Shown here in pieces: positions 1 to 11,119 of a stretch of 64,000 nt of DNA. Source of the stretch: Timema cristinae. Lineage: Eukaryota; Arthropoda; Insecta; Phasmatodea; Timematidae. The stretch spans positions 48,591,976 to 48,655,975 of the forward strand of contig JBCFYV010000001.1 of NCBI GenBank assembly GCA_039000515.1, written 5' to 3'. The notes below the pieces were generated by a model, which did no database searches, was not told the origin of the DNA, and saw nothing but the letters and a program-made list of their open reading frames with translations. The translations under genes and the position numbers were made by a program. The number at the start of each line of letters is the position of its first letter. Within the stretch, counting starts at the first letter, position 1.

Positions 1-3000
1 TAAACTGACTCAGCGAGCACACCGACAGAGTTGGATAAGATACGAGATGCACCAGTAAACTGACTCAGCGAGCACACCGACAGAGTTGGATAAGATACGA
101 GATTGCACCAGTAAACTGACTCAGCGAGCACACCACAGAGTTGGATAAGATACGAGATGAAGCCAGTAAACTGACTCACGAGCACACACCACAGAGTTGG
201 ATAAGATACGAGATAAGCCAGTAAACTGACTCAGTACGAGCACACCGACTGCCCATAACTACTAGCAACCGACATGATAACACCAAACTGACCAGCACAC
301 ACCGACAGATGAATATTGCCAGTAACGACTACAGACGCAAGTTGATAACGTGCCAATGACCAGCAACATGGATAAAGTGCCTAAACTGACAACCACCAGT
401 GAATAGTGCATAACGATCACACACACAGAGTGATAAAACGTTGCGTAACTGATACGCACACACATGGATAAACGGACTAAATGCACACACCGAAGGTTGA
501 TAGATCGTGCTAACGATCACCAGACAGTGAAAACTTGTAGACACCCACTTGATATACTGCCAATTCACCACCACAGATTGATAAACGTGCGTAATGATCA
601 CAACGACATAGTGTCCATACTGCTCAGAGCACCGACAGGTTGGATAAATACGGTCATAACGACTCAACACCGATTGATAATAGTGCTAAGACTAGCAACC
701 CAGATGGAAGTCGCATAAAACCACACGACAGTTGATAGTATCCGAGATCAGACAAGAGTGTACCATAAACTAGCGCCACCGACAGTGAGATCGTTCAGTA
801 AACGATCAGCCACATGAATCGATACCTAAGCCGAGTGGATATACAGATACATAAACTGACACAGCACACCAGATTTAGATCATGACGTAATGACAAGCAA
901 GCAGATGTAAGATACGAGATAGCACGAATGACCAGTAAACTGACTCAGCGAGCACACCGACAGATTGGATAAGATACGAGATTGCACCAGTAAACTGACT
1001 CAAGCGAGCACACCGACAGAGTTGGATAAGATACGAGATAAGCCAGTAAACTGACTCAACGAGCACACCACAGATTGGATAAGATACGAGATTGAAGCCA
1101 GTAAACTGACTCAGCGAGCACACCGACAGAGTTGGATAAGATACGAGATGACCAGTAAACTGACTCAGCGCACACACCGACAGAGTTGGATAAGATACGA
1201 GATTGAAGCCAGTAAACTGACTCAGCGACACACCGACAGAGTTGGATAAGATACGAGATTGCACCAGTAAACATGACTCAGCAAGCACAACCGACAGAGT
1301 TGGATAAGCATCGAGATTGCACCAGTAAACATGACTCAGCGAGCACACCGACAGAGTTGGATAAGATACGAGATTGCACCAGTAAACTGACTCAGCGAGC
1401 ACACCGACAGAGTTGGATAAGATACGAGATTGCACCAGTAAACTGACTCAGCGAGCACACCGACAGAGTTGGATAAGTCACGAGATTAAGCCAGTAAACT
1501 GACTCAGCAAGCACACCGACAAGTTGGATAAGATACGAGATTAGCGAGTAAACTGACTCAGTAAACACACCGACAGAGTTGGATAAGTCACGAGATTGCA
1601 CCAGTAAAATACTAAGTCACGAGATTGCACCAGTAAATGACTCAGCAGCACACGACAGAGTTGGTAAGTACGAGTTGCACCAGTAAAATGATCAGCGAGC
1701 ACACGACAGAGTTGGATAAGTACGAGATTGCACCAGTAAACTGACTCAGCGAGCACACCACAGATTGGATAAGATACGAGATGACCAGTAAAATGACTCA
1801 GAGCACACGACAGATTGATAAGTCGAGATTGCCCAGTAAACTGACTCAGCAAGCACACGACAGAGTTGGATAAGATACGAGATTGCACAGTAAACTGACT
1901 CACGAGCACACCACAGATTGGATAATAGGATGAAGCCAGTAAATGACTCAGCAGCACACCGACAGAGTTGGATAAGATACGAGATTGACAGTAAATGACT
2001 CAGCGTACACACCGACAGAGTTGGATAAGTCACGAGATTGCACCAGTAAAATGACTCAGCAGCACACCGACAGAGTTGGATAAGATACAGATTGACCAGT
2101 AAACTGACTCAGCGAGCACACCGACAGAGTTGGATAAGATACAGATTGCACCAGTAAACTGACTCAGCGAGCACACCGACAGATTGGATAAGATACGAGA
2201 TTGACCAGTAAACTGACTCAGCGAGCACACCGACAGATTGGATAAGAACGAGATTGACCAGTAAACTGACTCAGCGAGCACACCGACAGAGTTGGATAAG
2301 ATACGAGATGAACCAGTAAACTGACTCAGCGAGCACACCGACAGAGTTGGATAAGATACGAGATTGAACCAGTAAACTGACTCAGAACACACCGACAGAG
2401 TTGGATAAGTACGAGATTGCACCAGTAAACTGACTCAGCGAGCACACCGACAGAGTTGGATAAGATACGAGATTGACCAGTAAATGACTCAGCGAGCACA
2501 CCGACAGAGTTGGATAAGTCACGAGATTGCACCAGTAAACTGACTCAGCGAGCACACCGACAGAATTGGATAAGATACGAGATGCTAAATACTAGACACA
2601 CCACAGATGAAAAACGAATGACAGTAACAGCCAGCACACCGACAGAATTGGATAAGAACGAGATTGCACCAGTAAACTGACTCAGCAGCACACGACAGAG
2701 TTGGATAAGATACGAGATTGCACCAGTAAACTGACTCAGCGAGCACACCGACAGAGTTGGATAAGATACGAGATTAAGCAGTAAACTGACTCAGCAGCAC
2801 ACCGACAGAGTTGGATAAGATACGAGATGAAGCAGTAAACTGACTCAGCGAGCACAACCGACAGAGTTGGATAAGTACGAGATTGCACCAGTAAATGACT
2901 CAGCGAGCACACCGACAGAGTTGGATAAGTCACGAGATTGCACCAGTAAATGACTCACGAGCACACCGACAGATTGATAAGATACGAGAGAAGCCAGTAA

Positions 3001-4910
3001 ACTGACTCAGACACACACCACAGATTGGATAAGATACGAGATGAACCAGTAAACTGTCAGCGAGCACACGACAGAGTTGATAAGATACGAATGAAGCCAG
3101 TAAACTGACTCACGAGCACACCGACAGATTGGATAAGATACGAGATGCACCTAACGATCCAGCACACACCGACAAGTTGGATAAGATACGAGATTGCACA
3201 GTAAACTGACTCAGCGAGCACACCGAAGAGTTGGATAAGACGAGATTAAGCAGTAAACTGACTCAGAACACACCGACAGAGTTGGATAAGTCACGAGATT
3301 AGCAGTAAACTGACTCAGCACACACCGACAGAGTTGGATAAGATACGAGATTGACCAGTAAATGACTCAGCGAGCACACCGACAGAGTTGGATAAGAACG
3401 AGATTGCCAGTAAACTGACTCAGCGAGCACACGACAGAGTTGGATAAGATACGAGATTGCACCAGTAAACTGACTCAGCGAGCACACCAACAGAGTTGGT
3501 TAAGGTACAAGATTGCACCAGTAAACTGACTCAGCAAGCACACCGACAGATTTGGATAAGATACAAGATTGCACCAGTAAACTGACTCAGCAAGCACACC
3601 GACAGATTTGGTTAAGATACGAGATTGCACCAGTAAACTGACTCAGCAAGCACACCAACAGAGTTGGTTAAGACACGAGATTGCGCCAATAAACTGACTC
3701 AGTAAGCACACCGACAGAGTTGGATAAGTCACGAGATTGCACCAGTAAACTGACTCAGCAAGCACACCGACAGATTTGGTTAAGATACGAGATTGCACCA
3801 GTAAACTGACTCAGCAAGCACACCGACAGATTTGGTTAAGATACGAGATTGCACCAGTAAACTGACTCAGCAAGCACACCGACAGAGTTGGATAAGATAC
3901 GCGGTTGCACCAGTAAACTGACTCAGCAAGCACACCGAAGAGTTGGATAAGATACAAGATTGCACCAATAAACTGACTCAGTGAGCACACCGACAGAGTT
4001 GGATAAGATACGAGATTGCACCAGTAAACTGACTCAGCGAGCACACCGACAGAGTTGGTTAAGGTACAAGATTGCACCAGTAAACTGACTCAGCAAGCAC
4101 ACCGACAGATTTGGATAAGATACAAGATTGCACCAGTAAACTGACTCAGCAAGCACACCGACAGATTTGGTTAAGATACGAGATTGCACCAGTAAACTGA
4201 CTCAGCAAGCACACCAACAGATTTGGTTAAGACACGAGATTGCGCCAATAAACTGACTCAGTAAGCACACCGACAGAGTTGGATAAGTCACGAGATTGCA
4301 CCAGTAAACTGACTCAGCAAGCACACCGACAGAGTTAGATAAGATACAAGATTGCACCAGTAAACTGACTCAGCGAGCACACCGACAGAGTTGGATAAGT
4401 CACGAGATTGCACCAGTAAACTGACTCAGCAAGCACACCGACAGATTTGGTTAAGATACGAGATTGCACCAGTAAACTGACCCAGCATGCACACCGACAG
4501 AGTTGGATAAGATACAAGATTGCACCAGTAAACTGACTCAGCAAGCACACCGACAGATTTGGTTAAGATACGAGATTGCACCAGTAAACTGACTCAGTAA
4601 GCACACCGACAGAGTTGGATAAGATACAAGATTGCACCAGTAAACTGACTCAGCAAGCACACCGACAGATTTGGTTAAGATACGAGATTGCACCAGTAAA
4701 CTGACTCAGTAAGCACACCGACAGAGTTTGATAAGATACAAGATTGCACCAGTAAACTGACTCAGCAAGCACACCGACATATTTGGTTAAGATACGAGAT
4801 TGCACCAGTAAACTGACTCAGTAAGCACACCGACAGAGTTGGATAAGATACGAGATTGCACCAGTAAACTGACTCAGTATGCACACCGACAGAGTTGTAT
4901 AAGTAATACA
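1..4910. repeat. 56-bp satellite array (about 87 units)
   Basis: Head-to-tail units of about 56 bp; each begins near TAAACTGACTCAGC and includes GTTGGATAAGATACGAG. The window starts inside the array, so its true length is unknown. Units at 240-900 are barely recognisable. From about 930 to 3480 most units carry small deletions. From 3480 to 4910 units differ almost only by substitutions. No coding function is supported; the open frames on the minus strand exist only because the unit lacks stops in some frames. Confidence 0.97.
3480..4910. repeat. Higher-order part of the 56-bp satellite
   Basis: Two unit types alternate from about 4439 to 4885: one with ATTTGGTTAAGATACGAG and one with AGTTGGATAAGATACAAG, giving a 112-bp dimer. 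A longer order is also visible: a rare unit with GACACGAGATTGCGCCAAT occurs at about 3672 and 4231, 559 bp apart, and its neighbours match in the same order. That equals ten units less one base. Confidence 0.8.
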
Positions 4911-4999
4911 CTAATATCTTTTTTTATTATTTTAACCGCTTTATGTTTGAATTATACACAGGCCTACAATTATTGTAATCACAAAAGTGAAAGTATCTA

Positions 5000-5095
5000 A
5001 ACCTATAGCCTCAAAAAGCATTGCGACCCCAAGTGAAACACGCCACGACCCCGAAAGGGGTTGCAACCCCCAGGTTGGAAACCACTGCTCTAATG
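5000..5095. mobile_element. hAT-like transposon end
   Basis: The stretch ending at 5087 reads, on the minus strand, CAGTGGTTTCCAACCTGGGG followed by a run of the GGGTTGCAACCCC type. Termini starting CAGTGGTT are common in hAT elements and their MITEs. The eight bases after it (CTCTAATG, 5088-5095) would be one target-site copy, but I cannot find the other end, so this is a truncated relic. Family placement is inference from the terminus only. Confidence 0.5.
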
Positions 5096-5108
5096 TAATG
5101 AATAAATT

Positions 5109-5544
5109 CAAGGCCGTAGCCATACAATAATTTCAAGGGGAGCCTGGTGGGCACATGACCCAATTGCCGAAGGCTAGAAAAAATTCTAAATTTTAAACCG
5201 TTCTAGAAGATATCTAAAGTGTGTTTTTAATGCAACATAACCCCCTAAGTACCGAAGGCTAGGAAAAATTCTGAATATTAAACACCTCTAGAATATATCT
5301 GAACTGTTTTTCTATAGCAACATAACCGGCTTACTTCTGAAGGCTAGAAAAAACTATGAATACCAAACACCTCTATAAGCTATCTGAAGTGCTTTTTATG
5401 GGAACACATACCCCTAATTTGTACTTGCGCCCTAAGTTTGATATTGTTTGAACCATAAATATAGCTATATATTTTTTGTTCATTAAATTTCAGGGGAGGG
5501 GGGGGGGGTGATCCTCCAGAAACCCCACCCTGATTACGGCCTTG
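5109..5544. mobile_element. 436-bp non-autonomous inverted-repeat element
   Basis: CAAGGCCGTA at 5109-5118 is matched by its exact complement TACGGCCTTG at 5535-5544. Both ends are flanked by ATT (5106-5108 and 5545-5547), a possible 3-bp target duplication. The inside holds a degenerate three-copy repeat and a G-run near the right end. No coding frame. Superfamily not assigned. Confidence 0.5.
5166..5420. repeat. Diverged 85-bp tandem repeat, 3 copies
   Basis: The motif CGAAGGCTAG or TGAAGGCTAG starts at about 5168, 5253 and 5338. It is followed each time by AAAAA, a TTAAAC or CCAAAC segment, a CTCTA or TTCTA segment and GCAACATA or GGAACACATA. Lies inside the 5109-5544 element. Confidence 0.75.
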
Positions 5545-5676
5545 ATTAATTTACTTAAGGTCGTAAACAAAAATAGTTGGCTTGCGCTAAGGTTTTCATA
5601 AGGTTCCCCAAAGGAAATATTTTGAAATGGATAGTCGACCCTAAATTTAAGATATTATTTTAGTTGAAAAATGATA

Positions 5677-5757
5677 CTTGGACATGAGAATGGAACCTGG
5701 GACCATTGGCTTGGTACACATATGCTCTACCCACTTAGCTATCTAGGAATCATGAAT
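5677..5757 (-). repeat. tRNA-derived sequence (SINE head or tRNA relic)
   Basis: On the minus strand an A-box-like TAGCTAAGTGGGTAGAGCA is followed about 30 bp later by a B-box-like GGTTCCATTCT, with spacing as in a tRNA. The acceptor arms do not pair, so it is not an intact tRNA gene. Confidence 0.5.
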
Positions 5758-5779
5758 CATTCCATCAATTTAAAGAACT

Positions 5780-6036
5780 GTTTGTGATCACCAGCCTGAC
5801 ATGTGCCATAGCTGCAGAGACGTTCTTCCCCGTATTAGTCTCGGTGGTTACAACCCAATCCCCTTTGGAATACAAGTCAATGATGGGAAGAAAGTACTTG
5901 TATCCATTATTTGATTGAAAGAAAGGTATAATCTCAACCAGATCAACCTGTATAAACTCGTTAAATCCTTGACCCCAACATGTCTTCTGGCAAAACGTCG
6001 TGTTTCAAGAAGATAAAGTTCACGTGCAATGTCTTC
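5780..6036 (-). pseudogene. Integrase core fragment (rve type), frameshifted
   Basis: The upstream part (6036-5959) reads in one frame and contains ARELYLLETRR. The downstream part (5959-5780) reads in another and contains QVDLVEIIPFF, then NNGYKYFL and IIDLYSK. The VDLVE aspartate and the following ID segment fit the start of a retroviral-type DDE integrase core, as in Polinton elements. The break is a frameshift near 5960. The third catalytic acidic residue and the C-terminal half are not found. Family assignment rests on motif recognition, without an alignment. Confidence 0.55.
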
Positions 6037-6309
6037 TTAGACAGACATGATTATACAATGATTACAACATTGCTTAATTCTTCAATAATCTCACTAACAT
6101 GTGCTGAATGAGCTGCTCTGTTCGATGCGTGCAATGGTTCTAATTGAGCTACCGATTCTTTCAGTTAATACCATTAGGTATAGTCTATCCCTTTACTATA
6201 TCCATTTTATATATACCTTCAACCTCAAGCTCATCCTGGAACATAGGTTTTTATGATTCGTCTAAATTTTGATCTATTGCGTGACTTGAAATGGTTTTAT
6301 GATTCGTTC

Positions 6310-6609
6310 CTGATTCGATGTGTTTGATTTGTTTTCTCTAGCATTGACATGTATGTCATCAGCTCCTCTTGGTATAATTTACAGGCTCTTTTTGAAGAGT
6401 TATTGCAAAGGTCTCCGTGTGTAAGGAGTTACGATATTATTGAGAATTATAGTTCCGTTGCTATTATTAAACAAAACATTCGTACTTCCAAGCTTGGTCG
6501 GGTTTCCATTGTTAAGTACGCCATATGTTTTATCAGAGCGTGTTTGAGGTGTATGAAGATAATTCTGTAATAAATGCCTGTTATGCAATCTCTCGTGTGA
6601 GACTTCCAC
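6310..6609 (-). pseudogene. Fragment of unidentified element-associated protein
   Basis: The minus strand is open from 6609 to 6400 (69 codons, including NGTIILNNIVTPY). After a stop and frame change, another frame toward 6310 contains EELMTYMSMLEKTNQ. The layout resembles an uncharacterised domain I associate with Polinton-like integrase loci in arthropods and cnidarians, but I cannot name it. The plus-strand frame over the same bases is taken as a shadow. Confidence 0.3.
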
Positions 6610-7064
6610 CTCTTATTTCTCCTTCTCAGTAATCCTCACTATTTAGCTTAATTGTTCCGTGATTGGTTTGAAGGTTTCCCTCGCCATGATAGCAAGCTCA
6701 TGTCATTTGTAATTTCCTTTAATGATCCTACTTGTTTGATGATATCCTCTTCAACCTTAGTCAACCTGATGTAAACTATGAATTAGATAGATTAATGACC
6801 CAATTATTATATATAAATATAGGTAAGACCTTATTTTACGTATATCTTTGGTGATGAGGTTGACAATATCTCCCATATGAAAGATAAGGAGTAACCTAAA
6901 ACACCTCGAAAGGTACCCCTCTGATATGTTTTGGACTCAATAAGCAGCTAATGTTTTTTCAAGTTCATAACCATAGTGGAAACTATTCCGGCTAGCTTGA
7001 ACTTATAAACAGGTTCCATAGTTAAAGTCAATTCAAAATATCTCTTATTAGATCTGATAGGGTT

Positions 7065-7385
7065 TTAATCTAAGTAAATGTAGACGAAACCATGATAAGA
7101 AATCTGGTCAACATAAGTTTTAGACGTTATATCCAATAGTAATATGGGCAAAGCAATGTTTCGCAATTTTAAACCTTCTCTATCGCAATACCGATCAGCC
7201 CCCAACATTTTTGCCTTAATGATACCTCTTGTATTCATAACGTACAGGACAGTGTAAACCGTTTTATGTGTGGTAGAAGACTCCTCCAGCTTGAGAAGTT
7301 TAGGACATAGAAATCTATCACTATTTTCGTCTTGTTGATATGATCTTCCTGCTATTGGGATAGTTTCCACACCTCCTTCATCCAT
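7065..7385 (-). CDS. Unidentified 106-aa frame in the Polinton-like remnant
   Basis: Open from an ATG at 7385 to a stop at 7065. Mixed composition with no membrane segment and no motif I recognise. It lies between the ATPase-side and integrase-side fragments on the same strand, so it is probably part of the same dead element. A capsid or capsid-associated origin is possible by position only. It may also be an internal fragment of a longer lost gene. Confidence 0.35.
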   Translation of the reverse strand: MDEGGVETIPIAGRSYQQDENSDRFLCPKLLKLEESSTTHKTVYTVLYVMNTRGIIKAKMLGADRYCDREGLKLRNIALPILLLDITSKTYVDQISYHGFVYIYLD

Positions 7386-7461
7386 TTATTGATGCTCATT
7401 TCAAAGTATGTATACATAGTTTGACTCTTTTACAAATTCTCAATTCATCTATTCTGTCCTT

Positions 7462-7758
7462 CTATAAAATCTCTGGTAGTATTGAAAGCGTGTTGCTGTT
7501 CGTTATTATGTTTGCATCCATCCTATCGGCATAGTACATTTTACAAGCATATTTTGATGTGATGGGAGCTTCGATGTTGATGTTCATCCTCGAGCCTGCA
7601 TCGTAATATCCTCTTGAGTTTAGAGTTAGATTCTCTTCCGCCTCCCCACTGCCTGATTTATACCTGTAGAGATTATGTCCGAATATCAATATGGACGACA
7701 TGATTTCTCCATAAATTGAGTCTACACGCATATTACTCGGGTAAGATAAAGGTATCAA
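7462..7758 (-). CDS. Unidentified 98-aa frame in the Polinton-like remnant
   Basis: Open from an ATG at 7758 to a stop at 7462. Contains a polar stretch YRYKSGSGEAEENLTL and then RMNINIEAPITSKY. No family recognised. It directly follows the ATPase fragment on the same strand with a short gap, as expected for packed genes of a Polinton-like element. Probably non-functional, like its neighbours. Confidence 0.35.
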   Translation of the reverse strand: MIPLSYPSNMRVDSIYGEIMSSILIFGHNLYRYKSGSGEAEENLTLNSRGYYDAGSRMNINIEAPITSKYACKMYYADRMDANIITNSNTLSILPEIL

Positions 7759-7779
7759 ACCTGAAGCGGTAACGTACCT

Positions 7780-8314
7780 TACTAATTATATCTTCTTTAT
7801 TCAAGACTAAAGATTCGTACTTGTGTTGCAAATCTAACAAACACATGTCCTTGGTCTTTTGGAGCTCATATCTGTACTGATATGATCGTCATATACATGT
7901 TTCAAGTATGTATCACCCATCTTGAAAAGGATTAGCAGGTTAGCGTTATCTCTCAACATTGGCTTAGGGATTCGAGAGTAGGTCTGGAATGGATAGAAAC
8001 AGTCGATAGGCCATACTGAAATAAGCCTGTATGTTATACTGTTTATCACAAGCAACATCGTCAAAAATGAATAGAAAATTGGATTAGGACGGTAGGTTGA
8101 TCTCATCGTTGTCAGAAAAAAGAAAATACTGGGGCTTTTCGACGAGATCGAGGACTTGAGATAAACGTTGATACTTGGGCTGGCACATCGATTTAGAGTA
8201 AACGTACACAATCTTGAACTTTAATCCGATCGGTTCCTCAATTAAACTGATCATGAAACTTGTCCTGCAATTTAAAAGTCTGAAAATGATGCAACAAATA
8301 GTATCAGGTAACAA
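7780..8314 (-). pseudogene. DNA-packaging ATPase fragment (FtsK/HerA type), frameshifted
   Basis: Three frames carry it. At 8314-8084 there is a beta-strand-like KFKIVYVYSK region. At about 8069-8039 there is a Walker-B-like IFDDVACDK. At 8020-7834 there is IPKPMLRDNANLLILFK followed by DDHISTDM. This order fits the packaging ATPases of Polinton-type elements and related viruses, which drive DNA into capsids. Where a Walker A lysine is expected the sequence reads NCRTS, so the nucleotide-binding loop looks lost. At least two frameshifts separate the parts. Recognition is by motif order, without a search. Confidence 0.55.
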
Positions 8315-8462
8315 CGGTCCATGATTCTGAGGTAAGGCCTAACATTCATCAAGATCATTATCCCTCTTGGGTGACGAATATGTCTGTTTCACTTTCCGCA
8401 TGTCAACATGCACGGCTATATAATGTACATGTCTTTACAAGCGTCAATCAGTACAAGTCATG

Positions 8463-8947
8463 ATGAAGAAAAGAAAAGGAGTAATATTTTCAACTAATTA
8501 CCGTTTGAAGCGCATATATCTGAAACCAATATTGTGGACTAAGTACAAAGTTCACAAAACGTTTGAAACGATGGGACCCCATGCGTTAGCGAGTTGGACT
8601 GAGCTTGTAGAGCACAAGATATCGCTTACTCCAAAGTAAAAGATATCTGGCCACCCCACAGCAGTTCGAGAACGTACAGAGGAAGCTTGGAAAAGAGTTC
8701 TCGCACCCGATCCTAAGTTGGGTGAGAAAGACGCCATTTAGGATACAGCGAACGTGGGGGAGGCTAAGGTTAAGTTGAGTAGTGGTATATCAAAGGGACG
8801 TCTTCACCATCGACGTACGAATAAACGACGCACTAATAATCGTCATACGAAGGAGAGTAATAATTAAAAGGGAACGTTTCCATCCCCTCTCCCACACATA
8901 CTTATTGCCGTATTAGCAGCTGTTCCAGAAAGTTCTGAAGGAATAAT
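8463..8947 (+). pseudogene. Stop-broken basic frame divergent from the ATPase
   Basis: Starting ATGATGAAGAAAAGAAAAGG at 8463, one frame runs to about 8947 with in-frame stops near 8637, 8739 and 8865. The N-terminus is lysine/arginine-rich, as is the stretch before the third stop (RRTNKRRTNNR). The tail after the third stop is mildly hydrophobic (HILIAVLAAVPE). The clean run between stops suggests an inactivated gene. Small basic and hydrophobic proteins occur in Polinton and adenovirus-like gene sets, but I cannot assign a family. Confidence 0.35.
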
Positions 8948-8949
8948 GA

Positions 8950-9700
8950 AAGCTGTGTTGTGAGATGACTATAGAAACATTCACCAATCAGATCAAGGTG
9001 GTGCTGTTGTGAAGGCTGCCATATTATACAAGCATAGGGAGCTATGACGTCACAACAACTATTGGGTAAAATGAGGGTAGTTATGTTTAAAACAAGCCAC
9101 TGGTTTAAAATTTGGTGGTCTATTTCAGCCTCTTGGATCCTAGAAAGGATTAACTTCCATGTACTTTATGTTATTGGGATTTAGGGCACGATTTTTAAAG
9201 TTTTTTTTAACGATGTTTATTGTTAGTTACAAAGAATTACAATATTCAAACTATATTAAAAACTTAAAATAACCAAACGATGTATTTGTTAAGTGGGGAA
9301 ACGCTGTAAAAATACGTTTATAGGTGGATTTATAGATCATTAAATAAATACGAGCTAGTATTATGAAAATTAAAGAGAAGAGGAGAGAAGAATGGAAAGA
9401 GCCATAAAGGTATACATTAATAGTAAAAATATAGTAAATCTTAAAACACTATAAATAACATAAATCAAATATTCCATTCATCAGTAAGCATTTAATTATT
9501 TATTCCTCAATGAATGGTCTGCATTTTATTTCTTTTCCGTCCTCTCTTTATTTAAGAACACTAATGACAGGTTAACATTGTCATTATTATCTTGCCAGTC
9601 ATGCATACAGGCACGAGTATTTGGCGTCTTGGACCTGATGATAATAAGAAAATAGTAATTACTAAACTATGATCATTTTTTTGCCGCTTTTAACATTTTA
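8950..9700. other. AT-rich stretch, nothing recognised
   Basis: No coding frame of note. Contains the CRE-like palindrome TGACGTCA near 9046 and several short A/T runs. Confidence 0.6.
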
Positions 9701-9930
9701 CATTCATTAATGATTTTTATAAGGATTAAGGATGGGGAGGCTACCTGGGAGAAAATGCGCTCAAATTAACGCAGAAATAGGAGGGGAAGCCCCTGCGAGA
9801 ACTACATGTGGGGGAACTCCCCTAAGTGTAACCGTCTAGGTTTTGAACCCAGACCTACCACGTCAATGGCAATCAAGAGAATTTAGAATCCAGAGACTTA
9901 GACCGCTTTAACTAGCATAAACTTTAAATT
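9700..9930 (-). mobile_element. tRNA-derived SINE, diverged
   Basis: The minus strand has an A-box-like AGTTAAAGCGGTCTAAGTC (about 9910) and a B-box-like GGTCTGGGTTCAAAACC (about 9845). These are followed by an unrelated body ending in an AT-rich tail near 9700. Not clearly family A or B. Confidence 0.5.
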
Positions 9931-10274
9931 TAATTTTTCAAATACAAATGTTCATAGTTATTTAAACCTAGAAGCCAACTTAAATTAAGATAGCATATCC
10001 AATATTGCATACCCTGCTCTAGGGTTAGGGCATGATTTTAAAATCCCTGCCCTGAGCCGTAAATTTGGGGTCTGCACACTCACGTGGTTTTATCAGTAAG
10101 TTGTTATAATCCTCTCTCCAGGCTAATGCTCTGTTTCAAGGAAACGAGAAAATAAAAGTAACAAGTAACACATAATCCGTCTTAGTCGAGGTTTGCTTTT
10201 ATATTTTGTGTTCTGCGTCTTACTGGCTATTCTGGTTGGACGAATATAGTGATAGTTACTCTAACGAGGTAAGT

Positions 10275-10397
10275 TATTACTATTACTAGCACCGCGTCTT
10301 ACTACCCGTTCAGACTATACGCACCTACGCTAATGTGTAATGTTAGGGTGATTGTGAGATGAAATGGAGGACCTACAGCTTAACGTGGAATCCGAAC
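10275..10397 (-). mobile_element. SINE A, 3' fragment
   Basis: Reads on the plus strand from AGCACCGCGTCTTACTACCC through GATGAAATGGAGGACCTACA to AATCCGAACCACAG. This matches the last 120 bp of the fuller copies at 17203 and 32086. The tRNA-like head is missing. Confidence 0.85.
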
Positions 10398-10435
10398 CAC
10401 AGAACGTGCTAAGGATGAGGAAGGAAACATTTCAG

Positions 10436-10880
10436 ATAGGACTGTACAAGGAATCGAACTTTTGAGTACGAGTCAAGTTTTAATTACTGCTCGAATTTGA
10501 CAAGGAGAATTTTACAAAACTTGAAAAATTTGAGTATTCGATTTTCGATTTTTTTCTTGGAAATTCTTTTATTTCAGTAAGTTGATTTAATTTTAAGATA
10601 TAATGACATATTAGATAGTCACACATTATTTAGTTTTGTATATTTAAAAAATGTACAATTAGATTAAATCGATTTGAAAATTCGAATTTAATTTGTTCTG
10701 AAAAAGTTAATTGTAAAAAATTATGTTTGTACTTATTTATGGATTACGCATAAATCTATTAAAGAAATTAACTCAAAATATCTATTGTACAATTAATACT
10801 CAGTATTACTCGAACTCGAAAAAACCTCGTTAGCATTTAAACTCGACTCGAAGTGAAAAAATTGTTACACACCCCTAGTT
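10436..10880. mobile_element. Possible AT-rich MITE
   Basis: The left end TAGGACTGTACAAGGA and the complement of the right end, TAGGGGTGTGTAACAA, are similar. The inside is very AT-rich with GAGTACGAGTC and GACTCGAAGTG-like motifs in opposite orientation. No convincing target duplication. Confidence 0.35.
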
Positions 10881-10884
10881 TTAT

Positions 10885-11030
10885 AGTTAATCTACCCACA
10901 CTTGAGTGATATGAGGTGGATATACCACCCCCAGTAGACCCGACTGGGATTCAAACCATGATCTCCCTAGCTTCAGCCAGTTAGTCTAACATGAGAGTGA
11001 CACCTTACACCATTTGATCACTGAAGCTGG
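10885..11030 (-). mobile_element. SINE B, head portion
   Basis: The minus strand shows TGGTGTAAGGTGTCACTCTC (A box region), then GGTTTGAATCCCAGTCGGG (B box), then GTCTACTGGGGGTGG. This is the order seen in SINE B copies at 47953 and 18247. It abuts the 48-bp minisatellite. Confidence 0.7.
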
Positions 11031-11119
11031 TGTTTAATAAAATAAGGATAAAGAAAGAAGTATTTAGAAGAAATTAACCACCATTTTATTGGAGGGAAAG
11101 TGGTAACATATTTAGGGAA

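Larger units (their letters stand above)
5780..8950 (-). mobile_element. Decayed Polinton/Maverick-like element or related integrated virus
   Basis: A minus-strand set of broken frames: a packaging-ATPase fragment (about 8314-7780), two unidentified frames (7758-7462 and 7385-7065), a fragment at 6609-6310 and an integrase-core fragment (6036-5780). A stop-broken frame runs the other way from 8463. Integrase plus FtsK/HerA-type ATPase is the combination of Polinton/Maverick elements and related DNA viruses. I see no type B DNA polymerase, protease or terminal inverted repeats. At about 3.2 kb against a usual 15-20 kb it is internally deleted and dead. Borders are approximate. Confidence 0.6.

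Noticed and set aside
875..4550. Many minus frames with LSQFTG or AISYLIQL repeats
   Set aside because: They are translations of the 56-bp satellite; frames break at nearly every deletion.
1..4910. CRISPR-like array of regular repeats
   Set aside because: Units are contiguous with no unique spacers, and the surrounding sequence is clearly eukaryotic.
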